Assembly: GCF_040655735.1 (NCBI RefSeq)
Contig: NZ_JBFAKK010000009.1
Coordinates: 124,001-188,000 of the forward strand
Reading direction: 5' to 3'
Length of the DNA stretch: 64,000 nt
Source: Phytomonospora sp040655735
GTDB lineage: Bacteria; Actinomycetota; Actinomycetes; Mycobacteriales; Micromonosporaceae
A program made the position numbers and the translations under genes. Positions 41,467-49,846 of the stretch are shown here, in pieces (within the stretch, counting starts at the first letter, position 1; each line of letters begins with the position of its first letter). The notes beneath the pieces are model-generated. The model made no database searches. It was given only the letters and a program-made list of their open reading frames with translations, and was not told where the DNA came from.

Positions 41467-41559
41467 AAAACAAGAAGACCCCCCGTGGTCACGGGAGGTC
41501 TGCGCGCTGTGGGTCTGTTCGACAGCGCGCTAAGGGCCGATAATGAGGTGGAGTCTCAC
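41467..41559 (-). promoter_or_regulatory. Transcription attenuator of cimA
   Basis: On the minus strand a short ORF (41530-41559) with Leu and Ile codons is followed at once by a 9-bp hairpin (arms 41522-41530 and 41502-41510) whose loop contains AGACCC. Next comes a 10-12-bp terminator hairpin (41476-41501) ending in GGGTCT and a U-rich tail (41467-41475). The loop AGACCC can pair with the terminator's GGGTCT, giving the alternative antiterminator. Ribosome stalling on Leu/Ile codons would then open transcription into cimA. Confidence 0.75.
41530..41559 (-). CDS. cimA leader peptide
   Basis: A nine-residue ORF read GTG, Arg, Leu, His, Leu, Ile, Ile, Gly, Pro, TAG (MRLHLIIGP). Four of nine codons are Leu or Ile. 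The stop codon lies within the 5' arm of the following hairpin. Such leader peptides control branched-chain amino-acid genes by ribosome-mediated attenuation in actinobacteria. No clear ribosome site is visible, so a leaderless transcript may start at this GTG. Confidence 0.65.
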   Translation of the reverse strand: MRLHLIIGP

Positions 41560-41757
41560 GGCGCCGAGTATGCCAGTACCGTCCAGATCTTGACCAGTAA
41601 TCCCACATCGCGGTATACGAGGCGTGTCGGGAACCCAACGCTCAGATCTTTCCCGGCATGCGATGATCCTCTCCGTGGCCGCGAGGATGAAAGACGAAGC
41701 CAGACCCCCACGAAGAATTACGCCGTGCGACTCGAAGTCGCAGGAAGGCGGTGCGCG

Positions 41758-42708
41758 ATGACACGCGATGACGATCTTCTGGTTTTCGGCGGCTCGGCGA
41801 GCCCGGTTCTCACCGAGTCGATCTGCCGACACATGGGCATCGAGGCCGGTCTCGGGGAGGTCCTGCAGTTCTCCGACGGCAACCTCTTCGTCAAGGTCGG
41901 CGAGAACGTCCGCGGACGGCACGCCTACCTGGTGCAGTCGACGGTCTTCCCCGCCAACGACCACTTCATGGAGCTGCTGTTCTGGGTGGACGCGCTCAAG
42001 CGCGCCTCAGCCGCCTCGGTGACGGTGGTGATGCCGTACTTCAGCTATGCCAAGGGCGACAAGAAGGACGAGCCGAGAGTCTCGATCCGGGCCAGAGTCT
42101 GCGCCCAATCGATCGAGGCGGCCGGAGCCGACCGAGTGGTGACCCTGGACCTGCACGCACCGCAGATCCAGGGTTTTTTCGGCATTCCGGTCGATGACCT
42201 GTACGCACTGCCGACCCTGACCGAGGCCGTCGCCGCCGAGGGCCTCACCGACATGGTGGTGGTCTCCCCCGACGCCGGGTTCGCCAAGAAGGCGCGGATG
42301 TTCGCCCGCCGGCTCGACGCGCCCCTCGCGATCGCCGACAAGGAGCGAGTCGACCACAGCGAGGCCGCGCGCGTGATCGACCTCATCGGCGACGTGAAGG
42401 ACCGGCACGCGCTGATCGTCGACGACTTCACCATCACCGCCGGGACGCTCGCCGAGGTCGCCGAGTGCCTCATCGGCAAGGGCGCCAAGTCGGTGCGCGC
42501 GGCCGTCTCGCACGGCGTGTTCACCGGCAAGGCGATGCATCGGTTGGACATGAGCCCCATCGAGACGCTGTGGATCACCGACACGGTGGAGAACCAGCCG
42601 GTGGACTTCTCACCGAAGGTGCGGGTCGCGTCGGTGGCGCCGCTGTTCGCCGAGGCGATCTCGCGGATCCACCGCAAGGAGAGCCTGAGCGTGCTGTTCG
42701 ACCAGTAG
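41758..42708 (+). CDS. Ribose-phosphate pyrophosphokinase (PRPP synthetase) paralogue
   Basis: A 316-residue protein making 5-phosphoribosyl 1-diphosphate from ribose 5-phosphate and ATP. It follows the PRPP-synthetase pattern: VLQFSDGNLFVKVGENVRG, VQSTVFPANDHFMELL, MPYFSYAKGDKK, TLDLHAPQIQGFFGIP, SPDAGFAKKARMF and the PRPP loop VDDFTITAGT. It departs from the housekeeping enzyme in several places (the PRPP loop is usually VDDMIDTAGT; the flexible loop RQDRK reads KGDKK), so it may be a specialised copy. GGAAGG precedes ATG 41758. Confidence 0.85.
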   Translation: MTRDDDLLVFGGSASPVLTESICRHMGIEAGLGEVLQFSDGNLFVKVGENVRGRHAYLVQSTVFPANDHFMELLFWVDALKRASAASVTVVMPYFSYAKGDKKDEPRVSIRARVCAQSIEAAGADRVVTLDLHAPQIQGFFGIPVDDLYALPTLTEAVAAEGLTDMVVVSPDAGFAKKARMFARRLDAPLAIADKERVDHSEAARVIDLIGDVKDRHALIVDDFTITAGTLAEVAECLIGKGAKSVRAAVSHGVFTGKAMHRLDMSPIETLWITDTVENQPVDFSPKVRVASVAPLFAEAISRIHRKESLSVLFDQ

Positions 42709-42717
42709 AGGCCGAGA

Positions 42718-42752
42718 TAAAGGGGCGCGGCGCCGGCACGGGCCGCGCCTTT
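42718..42752 (+). terminator. Terminator after the PRPP-synthetase gene
   Basis: A GC-rich inverted repeat (AAAGGGGCGCGGC near 42718-42730 with GCCGCGCCTTT near 42742-42752) ends in TTT. It lies 10 bp past the stop codon. Confidence 0.7.
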
Positions 42753-43123
42753 CGTATGCCGGTTGCCGGCCAGGGCAACAGGCCGGCGAGGGCCCCGACG
42801 CGGACGGCGCCGTCCCGTCCGGCACTGACGGCGATCGGGCGGGCGTCGAGGCGTCGCCACGCAGGATCGTCGGCGGGCTGGGCATCGGGCGAGCCTGGGA
42901 TCCCGCCTCGGCAACGCGAGAGCAGCGCCCCGCCTCGACCGCAGCCCAGCGTGCGGGCCCGCGGGCGCGTGTGACGCGTCGCCGGCCGGTGATCATGTTC
43001 ACTAAGGCCCACCTCGGTGGGGACGGGCGAGCCCACGTCGGGCATACTTTTGAACGACTCCAGAAAGCGACGATCCGCTCAGCGAGTCATTACCCAACGT
43101 CACACATCAAGGAGAGCCTCAAC
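42753..43123. other. Intergenic region upstream of ahpC
   Basis: About 370 bp with no convincing gene on either strand; overlapping frames here are Arg/Pro-rich shadows. It should contain the ahpCD promoter. A GTGATCATGTTCAC partial palindrome lies near 42990. No oxyR gene adjoins, in contrast to many actinobacterial ahpCD loci. Confidence 0.5.
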
Positions 43124-43675
43124 GTGCTTACCGTCGGCGACCACTTCCCGGCCTACGAGCTGACCGCCTGTGTCTCCCTCGACCCGGACAACGCCTTCGC
43201 GACCATCGACAACAAGACCCACGAGGGCAAGTGGCGCGTGCTGTTCGCGTGGCCGAAGGACTTCACCTTCATCTGTCCGACCGAGATCGCCGAGTTCGGC
43301 CGCCTCAACGGCGAGTTCGCCGACCGCGACGCGCAGGTCCTCGGCTGGTCGGTCGACAACGAGTTCGTGCACTTCGCGTGGCGCAAGGACCACCCCGACC
43401 TGCGCGAGCTGCCCTTCCCGATGCTCTCGGACGTCAAGCGCGAGCTGACCGAGGCCGCGGGCGTCCTCGGCGAGGACGGCGTCGCCCAGCGCGCCACCTT
43501 CATCGTCGACCCGAACAACGAGATCCAGTTCGCCATGGTGACCGCCGGCTCGGTCGGCCGCAACGTGGCCGAGGTCCTGCGCGTCCTCGACGCCCTGCAG
43601 ACCGACGAGCTGTGCCCGTGCAACTGGAACAAGGGCTCCGACACGCTCGACGCCCAGAAGCTGATGGCCGGGTAG
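43124..43675 (+). CDS. ahpC: Alkyl hydroperoxide reductase subunit C
   Basis: A 183-residue 2-Cys peroxiredoxin that reduces peroxides and peroxynitrite. The peroxidatic Cys is C51 in FTFICPTEIAEF; the C-terminal resolving cysteines lie in DELCPCNWNKG. Structure and length match actinobacterial AhpC, which takes electrons from AhpD. GTG 43124 has AAGGAGAG at 43109-43116, which is better than the extended frame to 42971. ahpD follows after 3 bp. Confidence 0.96.
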   Translation: MLTVGDHFPAYELTACVSLDPDNAFATIDNKTHEGKWRVLFAWPKDFTFICPTEIAEFGRLNGEFADRDAQVLGWSVDNEFVHFAWRKDHPDLRELPFPMLSDVKRELTEAAGVLGEDGVAQRATFIVDPNNEIQFAMVTAGSVGRNVAEVLRVLDALQTDELCPCNWNKGSDTLDAQKLMAG

Positions 43676-43678
43676 TCC

Positions 43679-44230
43679 ATGGGCATCGACGCGATCAAGG
43701 AAGCCCTCCCGGCGTACGCCAAGGACACCCGGCTGAACCTGGGCTCGGTGACGACCACGTCGTCGCTGACGGCTCAGCAGCTGTGGGGCGCGCTCGTCGC
43801 GACGGCCGTCGCCTCCCGCAACGGCACGGTCCTGCGCGAGGTCGCCGAGGAGGCCGCCAAGAACATCTCCCCCGAGGCTCTCGAAGCGGCCAAGGCCGCG
43901 GCCTCGATCATGGCCATGAACAACGTCTACTACCGGGGCAAGCACCTCATCGGCGATGAGGCCTACCAGTCCCTGCCCGCGCGCCTGCGCATGCAGGTGA
44001 TCGGGAACCCGGGCGTCGACAAGGTCGACTTCGAGCTGTGGTGCCTGGCCGTCTCGGCCGTCACCGGCTGCGGAGTCTGCCTGGAGTCGCATGAGAAGAC
44101 GCTGATCAAGTCCGGCGCCTCCCGCGACCACGTGCACGACGCGCTGCGCGTCGCGGCTGTCGTGCACGCCGCAGCGGTCACGCTCGACGCCGAAGCGGCG
44201 CTCGCGAGCTTAACCGCGCCGATCACCTGA
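43679..44230 (+). CDS. ahpD: Alkyl hydroperoxide reductase AhpD
   Basis: A 183-residue carboxymuconolactone-decarboxylase-fold thiol reductant for AhpC. The redox CxxC is C131/C134 with the proton-relay E and H in GCGVCLESHEK (H138). Length and the flanking helices match mycobacterial AhpD. The ATG lies 3 bp after the ahpC stop, so one transcript carries both. Confidence 0.95.
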   Translation: MGIDAIKEALPAYAKDTRLNLGSVTTTSSLTAQQLWGALVATAVASRNGTVLREVAEEAAKNISPEALEAAKAAASIMAMNNVYYRGKHLIGDEAYQSLPARLRMQVIGNPGVDKVDFELWCLAVSAVTGCGVCLESHEKTLIKSGASRDHVHDALRVAAVVHAAAVTLDAEAALASLTAPIT

Positions 44231-44265
44231 CGGCCCGTGCCCTGGAGGCGCGGGCCGTCGGCGTG

Positions 44266-44937
44266 TCACCAGTCGCAGCGTTCGACGAGGTCGTGGTTGC
44301 GGTCGAAGAGCGCCAGGGGCGCCTTCGGCCAGCCGTGCTCGATCCAGTGCCCGAGCCGCCAGGCGAGACGCCGCGGCCACACGGGCAGGCTCGCCAGCGC
44401 GCCGACCTCGACCCACACCGGCCGTTCGCCGGAGGGCAGGTCGAAGCGGTCGCTGATCTCCCCGGCGGCCTCCATCAGGAAGTAGTGCCCGAGCCAGAGC
44501 CTCGGCTCCCCCCGCCACTGGTGGTAGACGGTGGCGATCTCGCGCACGACCACGCCCGCGAGGCCGCTCTCCTCGGCCAGTTCGCGGACCGCTGCCTCCT
44601 CGGGCCGTTCACCGTTCTCCAGACCGCCGCCGGGGATCTCGAAGCAGCCCCGGCCGGAGCCGTCCGGTCGCGCCTGGACGAGCAGGATCCGGCCGTCGCG
44701 GACGACGATCGCACCGGCCCGGGTCCGATGCACGCGCTCACCGACGGGATCGTCGGGCAGGCCCTCGGCCTCGGGTTCCACGCCGGTCACCGCCGCCCGC
44801 AGCAGCCTCTCGGCCGCACCGAGCGGCCGGATGTCGGCGTGCAGGGCCTCGCTCAGCGAGACCTCGACGAGCCCCGCGGCCCGGCCGTCGGGAACCGCGT
44901 AGCCGCCGGCGACCGGGATCAGCCAGACCGTCACCAT
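44266..44937 (-). CDS. Nudix hydrolase (second of a tandem pair)
   Basis: A 223-residue protein. The N-terminal 70 residues (SLSEALHADIRPLGAAERLLRAA) precede a Nudix domain with the box GGGLENGERPEEAAVRELAEESGL. The C-terminal segment has VWPRRLAWRLGHWIEHGWP. The upstream neighbour shares all three parts, so this is a tandem duplicate. The substrate is unknown. Its ATG overlaps the neighbour's stop by 7 nt. Confidence 0.88.
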   Translation of the reverse strand: MVTVWLIPVAGGYAVPDGRAAGLVEVSLSEALHADIRPLGAAERLLRAAVTGVEPEAEGLPDDPVGERVHRTRAGAIVVRDGRILLVQARPDGSGRGCFEIPGGGLENGERPEEAAVRELAEESGLAGVVVREIATVYHQWRGEPRLWLGHYFLMEAAGEISDRFDLPSGERPVWVEVGALASLPVWPRRLAWRLGHWIEHGWPKAPLALFDRNHDLVERCDW

Positions 44938-45599
44938 CGGCAGTCCGCCGACAGGTCGGTGTTGCGGTCGGCCAGCTCGACCACGTTCTCCGGCCAGCCG
45001 CGCTCCCACCAGTGCGCGATGCGCCAGCGCAAGCGCCTCGGCCACACCGCCAGCCCCGGCACGTCACCGACCGGCACCCACACCGGCCGTCCGCCGTCGA
45101 GGTCGAGGTCGGCGAGTTCGCCGATCTCGCCGCTCGCCTCGGCGAGGAAGTAATGGTCCAGGAAGAGCCCGGGCAGGCGCCGGCTGGTGCGCCAGATCCG
45201 AGCGATCCGCCGACCCGCGGTGGCCGTCAGGCCGGTCTCCTCGACGATCTCGCGGCACAGCGTCTCGGTGAGCGTCTCGCCCGCCTCGACACCGCCGCCG
45301 GGGATCTCGTAGACCGTCCGGGCGCCGGCGAGGGCGATCAGCAGCATCATGCCGTCGCGGATGATGACCGCGCCGACGCGGACCCGCGTGGGCTGGAGCA
45401 GGTCGGGCTCGTCAGGGATCCCGTCGGTGAAGGGACCGCCGAGGGCTTCGCGCAGTAGCCTTTCGGCTGCCCCGAGCGGCCGGATGTCGGCGTGCAGGGC
45501 CTCGCTGAGCGGCACGTCGACGAGCTCGGCGTCGCGCCCGTTCGGGACCGTGTAGCCGGCGGTGGCACGGGCGAGGCGGACAGTGGGTTCGGCGGGCAT
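44931..45599 (-). CDS. Nudix hydrolase (first of a tandem pair)
   Basis: A 222-residue paralogue of the following gene, with the box GGGVEAGETLTETLCREIVEETGL, the shared segments PLSEALHADIRPLGAAERLLREAL and VWPRRLRWRIAHWWERGWPENV, and the DADLS-like end SADCRW (ERCDW in the partner). The family N- and C-terminal extensions are not part of the basic Nudix fold and suggest a lineage-specific substrate. Both genes sit in one transcript. Confidence 0.88.
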   Translation of the reverse strand: MPAEPTVRLARATAGYTVPNGRDAELVDVPLSEALHADIRPLGAAERLLREALGGPFTDGIPDEPDLLQPTRVRVGAVIIRDGMMLLIALAGARTVYEIPGGGVEAGETLTETLCREIVEETGLTATAGRRIARIWRTSRRLPGLFLDHYFLAEASGEIGELADLDLDGGRPVWVPVGDVPGLAVWPRRLRWRIAHWWERGWPENVVELADRNTDLSADCRW

Positions 45600-45608
45600 C
45601 CGGACAAT

Positions 45609-47201
45609 CTAACCGCTCACCTCATCCCACAGGCCCCGCCAGAAGCCGCAGCCGTGCCGGGTGTCCTGGTCGACCGGCTCGATCCGGCCGGGCGCGAGCG
45701 CGAGCGTTCCGGCGTCGGCGAAGGCGGGCCACGATGGGAGGCCCGCGCCGTTGGGGTCGCCGGTCCGCGCGAAGTTGGTCCAGTAGGCGACCATGCGCGC
45801 CGACAGCTCCTCCTGCGCGGGCGTCGTGCCTGGTATCGGCCCCGGTGGCGCCCACAGGTAGGCCACGTCGGAGGCGTGGGCGGCGCCGAGCGGGAAACTC
45901 GGCGCGAAGGGCAGCGTGGAGGGAGCGCCGCGGTCGGCGAACTCGAAGGCGAAGACCGGCGCGGTCGTCGCGAAAAGCTCGTTGCGCTCGACGGCCGGGC
46001 AGGCCCACATGGCCGCGGTCATCGCCGCCGACCAGGCCAGCGGGGGGCTCTCGTAGTCGGCGAGGGGGTAACGCGCCAAGACCTGCGTGGCGTCCTCGCC
46101 GAAGGCGAAGGCGATCAGCTCGGCGTAGTTGCCCTCCGTGACCGGCTGTCCCGCGTGCTCGTAGAAGGCGGCGGCGACATAGCGGCTCTCGTCGCGGGTG
46201 GTGCCCGACAGGACCGGGACAGGCTCGCGCCGGCCCTCGGCGAAGACCACCCGCGGATCCTCCGGGATGGCCGGGGTTCCGTAGGCGGGGCTGCTGTAGG
46301 CGAAGAACTCGCCGCTGTCGACCAGCTCGTCGGGCGTCCTCTCCCGCAGGCAGGCCAGGACGTCCTCGCGGCCGGGGCACAGCCGCTCCCCCGTCGCGAT
46401 CCCGCGTTCGGCGACGACCTCGCGCGGCGACCACGGCGGAACCGTCGGCAGCCCGGGAATCAGCCCGCCGCCGGGCAGGTCGCGGGTGCACAGACCGCTC
46501 TGGACGATGGCGCGCCGGTACAGGCCCGACGCGGCGGGCGAGGCGAGATGTCCGCAGACGCTCTGCCCGCCGGCGGACTCGCCCATGATGGTGACCTCGC
46601 GCGGGTTCCCGCCGAAGGCGCCGATCTCACGCTGAACCCAGCGCAGCGCGGCCTGCTGGTCGGCGAGCCCGAGCGCGCCGGCCTCGGGCAGGCCGGGATG
46701 GGCGAAGAAGCCGAGCATCCCGAGCCGGTAGTTCACCGTCACGACCACGACGTCGCCGCCGACGGCCAGGCGGCGCGGGTCGTAGTCGCCGCCGGCCTCC
46801 TCGACGAAGCCGCCGCCGTGGAACCACACGAGCACCGCCTTCGGTGTGCGGACCGAGCGCGGTGTGGCCACCTCCAGGTAGAGGCAGTCCTCGTCTCGGC
46901 TGGCCTGGCCGTCGAGAGCCGGTTCCTGCACGCAGCGCCTGGTCTCGCCGGTCGCGTCGCGCACCCCCCGCCAGTGCCCGGGAGGCTGCGGGGCCTCCCA
47001 TCGCAGCTCGCCGACGGGTGGTGCGGCGAAGGGGATCTGACGGAACCAGCGGTGGTCCCGGCCGGCCTCACCGCGCAGGATCCCGGCCGAAGTCCGCACG
47101 AGGGACGGGCCGGCGGCCTCGGCGGCCGCGCCCGCCACGAGCGTCGCGGCCAGTACCAGCACCGCCGCGAGCAGCGAGGTCATGCGTCGCACAGGTTTCA
47201 A
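45609..47201 (-). CDS. Secreted type-B carboxylesterase
   Basis: About 530 residues with a cleavable signal (KPVRRMTSLLAAVLVLAATLVAG...EAAG). The catalytic core has the carboxylesterase type-B signature: EDCLYLEV, oxyanion FHGGGF, nucleophile GESAGGQSV, and a late His region (DTRHGCGFW). Starts at TTG 47199-47201, GTG 47190-47192 or ATG 47181-47183 are possible; the TTG is five bases from GGGAGG and is preferred. It is divergent from a TetR gene over a 92-bp region with a good operator. Confidence 0.88.
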   Translation of the reverse strand: MKPVRRMTSLLAAVLVLAATLVAGAAAEAAGPSLVRTSAGILRGEAGRDHRWFRQIPFAAPPVGELRWEAPQPPGHWRGVRDATGETRRCVQEPALDGQASRDEDCLYLEVATPRSVRTPKAVLVWFHGGGFVEEAGGDYDPRRLAVGGDVVVVTVNYRLGMLGFFAHPGLPEAGALGLADQQAALRWVQREIGAFGGNPREVTIMGESAGGQSVCGHLASPAASGLYRRAIVQSGLCTRDLPGGGLIPGLPTVPPWSPREVVAERGIATGERLCPGREDVLACLRERTPDELVDSGEFFAYSSPAYGTPAIPEDPRVVFAEGRREPVPVLSGTTRDESRYVAAAFYEHAGQPVTEGNYAELIAFAFGEDATQVLARYPLADYESPPLAWSAAMTAAMWACPAVERNELFATTAPVFAFEFADRGAPSTLPFAPSFPLGAAHASDVAYLWAPPGPIPGTTPAQEELSARMVAYWTNFARTGDPNGAGLPSWPAFADAGTLALAPGRIEPVDQDTRHGCGFWRGLWDEVSG

Positions 47202-47216
47202 GTGATCCTCCCGATT

Positions 47217-47242
47217 TTTTACCATGCGACTGCATTGTAAAA
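47217..47242. promoter_or_regulatory. Inverted repeat between esterase and TetR genes
   Basis: TTTTACCATGCG (47217-47228) and TGCATTGTAAAA (47231-47242) match as an imperfect palindrome (10 of 12), 26 bp overall. It lies in the divergent intergenic region and is a likely operator of the TetR repressor, which would control both genes. Confidence 0.65.
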
Positions 47243-47293
47243 CCAGGCGACCTAGAATCGCCATGCGCTCGCACGGGAAAAACGGAGGGGCGG

Positions 47294-47875
47294 ATGCCCA
47301 AGCAGGTAGACCACGCCGAGCGGCGGCGCCACCTCGCCCGTGCCGTCTGCCGGATCATCGCGACCCGGGGCCTCGACGCGGTGAGTCTGCGCGACGTCGC
47401 CGCCGAGGCGGGCGTGTCGATGGGCGCGGTCCAGCACTACTTCAAGACCAAGGAGGACATGCTGGTCTTCGCGCTCGAAGACGTCAACGAGCGCGGCGCG
47501 GCGCGGGTCGGCGAATACCTGGCCGCCATCCCCGACGCCGGCCCTCGCGACACCCTGCGAGGCGTCCTGCTCCAGATGCTGCCCGTCGACGAGGAGAGCC
47601 GCGAGGCCGTCGCCGTCGGCCTGGCGTTCTGGGCGAAGGCGGCCACCAGCCCGCGACTGGCCGAGCATCTGCGAGAGGGCTACGGCGCCCTGCGTGACCT
47701 CATCGCGCTGCTCCTCGGACAGTCGAAGCCGGCCCCCGGCGTGGACGCCGCCGACGAGGCCGACGCGCTCTTCGCCCTCGCCGAGGGCCTCTCCTCGCAC
47801 ATCCTGGTCGGCCACCGCGAGCCGGCGACGGCCGTCCGGATCATCGACGCGCAGCTCGCGCGTCTACTCCCCTAG
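47294..47875 (+). CDS. TetR-family regulator of the esterase
   Basis: A 193-residue repressor. N-terminal helix-turn-helix: RHLARAVCRIIATRGLDAVSLRDVAAEAGVSMGAVQHYFKTKEDML (motif read in parts; recognition helix around SMGAVQHYF). A C-terminal ligand-binding helical domain follows (TetR_C type with DEESREAVAVGLAFWAKA). GGAGG at 47284-47288 sets the ATG at 47294. Its stop overlaps the convergent amidohydrolase by 4 nt. Confidence 0.92.
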   Translation: MPKQVDHAERRRHLARAVCRIIATRGLDAVSLRDVAAEAGVSMGAVQHYFKTKEDMLVFALEDVNERGAARVGEYLAAIPDAGPRDTLRGVLLQMLPVDEESREAVAVGLAFWAKAATSPRLAEHLREGYGALRDLIALLLGQSKPAPGVDAADEADALFALAEGLSSHILVGHREPATAVRIIDAQLARLLP

Positions 47876-49044
47876 ACCAGCTCGCCGTCGCGCGCGACGA
47901 TCCGTCCGTCCTTGACGACCAGCGACCGCACCGGGCGCAGCACGACGGCCTCCGCCGAGTTGCGCACGTCGACGACAACGAGGTCGCCCGGCGCCCCCAC
48001 GGTCACGCCGTAGGCGCCGAGTCCGGTGACGCGGGCGCCGCCGAGGGAGGCGGCGTCGACGGCGAGGGCGATGTCCTCGTCGGTGGAGAAGCCCGCGTGC
48101 TTGGCCTGGAAGAAGGCGCGTTCGAGCATGTCGCCGGTGCCGTAGGGGCTCCAGAGGTCGCGCACGCCGTCGTTGCCCAGGGTCACCGCGACGCCGGCCT
48201 CGTTGAGCTCGCGCAGCGGGAGGGCGGGCGAGGGCGCGGTGGAGGCGAGGCTGATCCCGGCCTCGGCGACGAGGGCGATGAGCTTGTCGCGGGTCTGCGG
48301 GTCGGCGCCGGTGAGGGCGAAGCCGTGGCTGATGGTGACCTTGCCCGCCAGACCGAGGGCGCGAGTGCGCTCGGCGATCAGCTCGAACTGGAAGACGCCG
48401 AGGGTGCCCCGGTCGTGGAGGTGGATGTCGACGCCGACGCCGTGCTTGTCGGCGAGGGCGAAGACGACGTCGAGGTGCTTGACGGGATCGCGGTCGACGC
48501 CGGCAGGGTCGATGCCGCCGATGTGCTCGACGCCGGCTTCGAGCGCCTTCTCCAGAAGCTCGACGGTGCCTGGACTGATGAGCATGCCGGTCTGCGGAAA
48601 GGCGACCAGTTCGGCGGTGATGCGGCCGTCGAGGCGTTCGAGCGCGGCACGGACGGCGGTGACCGAGGCGAGGCCGACCTCGGGGTCGACATCGACATGG
48701 GTTCGCACGTGTGTGGTGCCGAGGGTGACCATGTGTTCGAGCAGGGCGGTGACATAGTCGGCACTGGGGATGCCCAGCTCGGGCCGGCGGACCACGCCGT
48801 TGCGGATCTTGTTCATCAACCCCGGCGGCGCCGAGTGCGGCACCCACGGGCCGCCCCACAGCGTCTTGTCGAGGTGGGCGTGGCCGTCGACGAAGCCGGG
48901 CAGGACGAGTCGTCCGCCCAGGTCCTCGACGGTGGCGCCGGGAGCTTCGATGCCCGGCGCGATCCGCGCGATGCGGCCGTCGCGGACATGGATGTCGGTG
49001 CGGACGCCGTCCACGGTGGCGTCGCGCAGGAGCAGCTCGGTCAT
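47872..49044 (-). CDS. Cytosine-deaminase-like amidohydrolase
   Basis: A 390-residue metal-dependent hydrolase of the CodA/TrzC-like group. The metal-site motifs are GFVDGHAHLDKTLWG, THVDVDPEVGL, VDIHLHDRGT, ISHGFALTG and LGNDGVRDLW (final Asp). It would deaminate cytosine, isoguanine or a related cyclic compound in pyrimidine or heterocycle salvage. Length fits the family (about 390-420). It is divergent from a GntR regulator over 100 bp with a GGTATACC site. Confidence 0.88.
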   Translation of the reverse strand: MTELLLRDATVDGVRTDIHVRDGRIARIAPGIEAPGATVEDLGGRLVLPGFVDGHAHLDKTLWGGPWVPHSAPPGLMNKIRNGVVRRPELGIPSADYVTALLEHMVTLGTTHVRTHVDVDPEVGLASVTAVRAALERLDGRITAELVAFPQTGMLISPGTVELLEKALEAGVEHIGGIDPAGVDRDPVKHLDVVFALADKHGVGVDIHLHDRGTLGVFQFELIAERTRALGLAGKVTISHGFALTGADPQTRDKLIALVAEAGISLASTAPSPALPLRELNEAGVAVTLGNDGVRDLWSPYGTGDMLERAFFQAKHAGFSTDEDIALAVDAASLGGARVTGLGAYGVTVGAPGDLVVVDVRNSAEAVVLRPVRSLVVKDGRIVARDGELV

Positions 49045-49073
49045 GGGGGTCCTCTCGCAGGGCTAGAGTTAAC

Positions 49074-49081
49074 GGTATACC
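49074..49081. promoter_or_regulatory. GGTATACC palindrome, likely GntR operator
   Basis: The 8-bp perfect palindrome GGTATACC (with flanks TAAC...ACTA) lies 30 bp before the amidohydrolase start and 63 bp before the GntR gene. FCD-type GntR regulators commonly bind NNTNGTNNNACNANN-like palindromes with this centre. It is short, so evidence is moderate. Confidence 0.4.
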
Positions 49082-49143
49082 ACTATCCGGGGGTCGCGGA
49101 CTAGTACCGTCGAGCACCCGACCGCCCGGCAGCGAGGACCGAC

Positions 49144-49845
49144 GTGACAGAGACCGGACGCCCAGGTGCGCTGCGCGACCGCGTGTACGAGACGCTGCGC
49201 CGCCGGATCGTCGAGGCGACCGCGCCTCCCGGCCAGCGGCTCGTCGAGCGCGACCTCGCCGCCGAACTGGAGGTCTCCCGCATCCCGCTGCGCGAGGCCC
49301 TTCGCCTCCTGGCCGCCGACGGCCTCGTCGTGACGGTCCCCGGCCGGGGCACCATCGTCAGCCCTTTCACCCCCGACGACGTCCGCGACCTCTTCGACGT
49401 CCGCGAGAGCCTCGAAGTCCTCACCGCCCGCCTGGCCGCCGAGCGCGCCGACGCCGACGGCCTCGCCCGCCTCCGCGGCCATCTCGACCGGGCCCGCGCC
49501 GCCATGGCCGAAGGCGACCACGCCGCCGTCATCGACGCCAACGCCGACTTCCACGACGAACTGGTCACCCTCGCCGGCAACGCGCTGCTCGCCTCGATGG
49601 CCCGCCCGCTGTCGGGCCGCACGCGCCGCCTGTTCCACCTGACCGCCGACCGCGACCAGTCCGTCCAGTGCGCCGAGCACGAACAGCTCTATGACGCCAT
49701 CGCCGCCCACGACGCCGTATCGGCCGCCGAGCACGCCGCGCGCCACGTGACCAGCGGCCGGGAGCACTCGCTGGCCGCCGCGGCGAACTGGAGCGAGATG
49801 GACGCCGAGAGCCTCACCCGCACCCGTCGCCGGACGCGCCGGTAG
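49144..49845 (+). CDS. GntR/FCD-family transcription regulator
   Basis: A 233-residue protein: N-terminal winged helix (LRDRVYETLRRRIVEAT, LVERDLAAELEVSRIPLREALRLL) and an FCD effector domain with its metal-binding Asp/His residues (FDVRESLEVL, NADFHDELV, EHEQLYDAIAAHD). It starts at GTG 49144. It is divergent from the amidohydrolase and probably represses it until a heterocycle or acid ligand binds. Confidence 0.9.
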   Translation: MTETGRPGALRDRVYETLRRRIVEATAPPGQRLVERDLAAELEVSRIPLREALRLLAADGLVVTVPGRGTIVSPFTPDDVRDLFDVRESLEVLTARLAAERADADGLARLRGHLDRARAAMAEGDHAAVIDANADFHDELVTLAGNALLASMARPLSGRTRRLFHLTADRDQSVQCAEHEQLYDAIAAHDAVSAAEHAARHVTSGREHSLAAAANWSEMDAESLTRTRRRTRR

Positions 49846-49846
49846 T

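Noticed and set aside
41530..41964. 144-codon minus frame antisense to the PRPP-synthetase gene
   Set aside because: Only its last ten codons are meaningful, as the cimA leader peptide; the remainder is antisense to a conserved gene.
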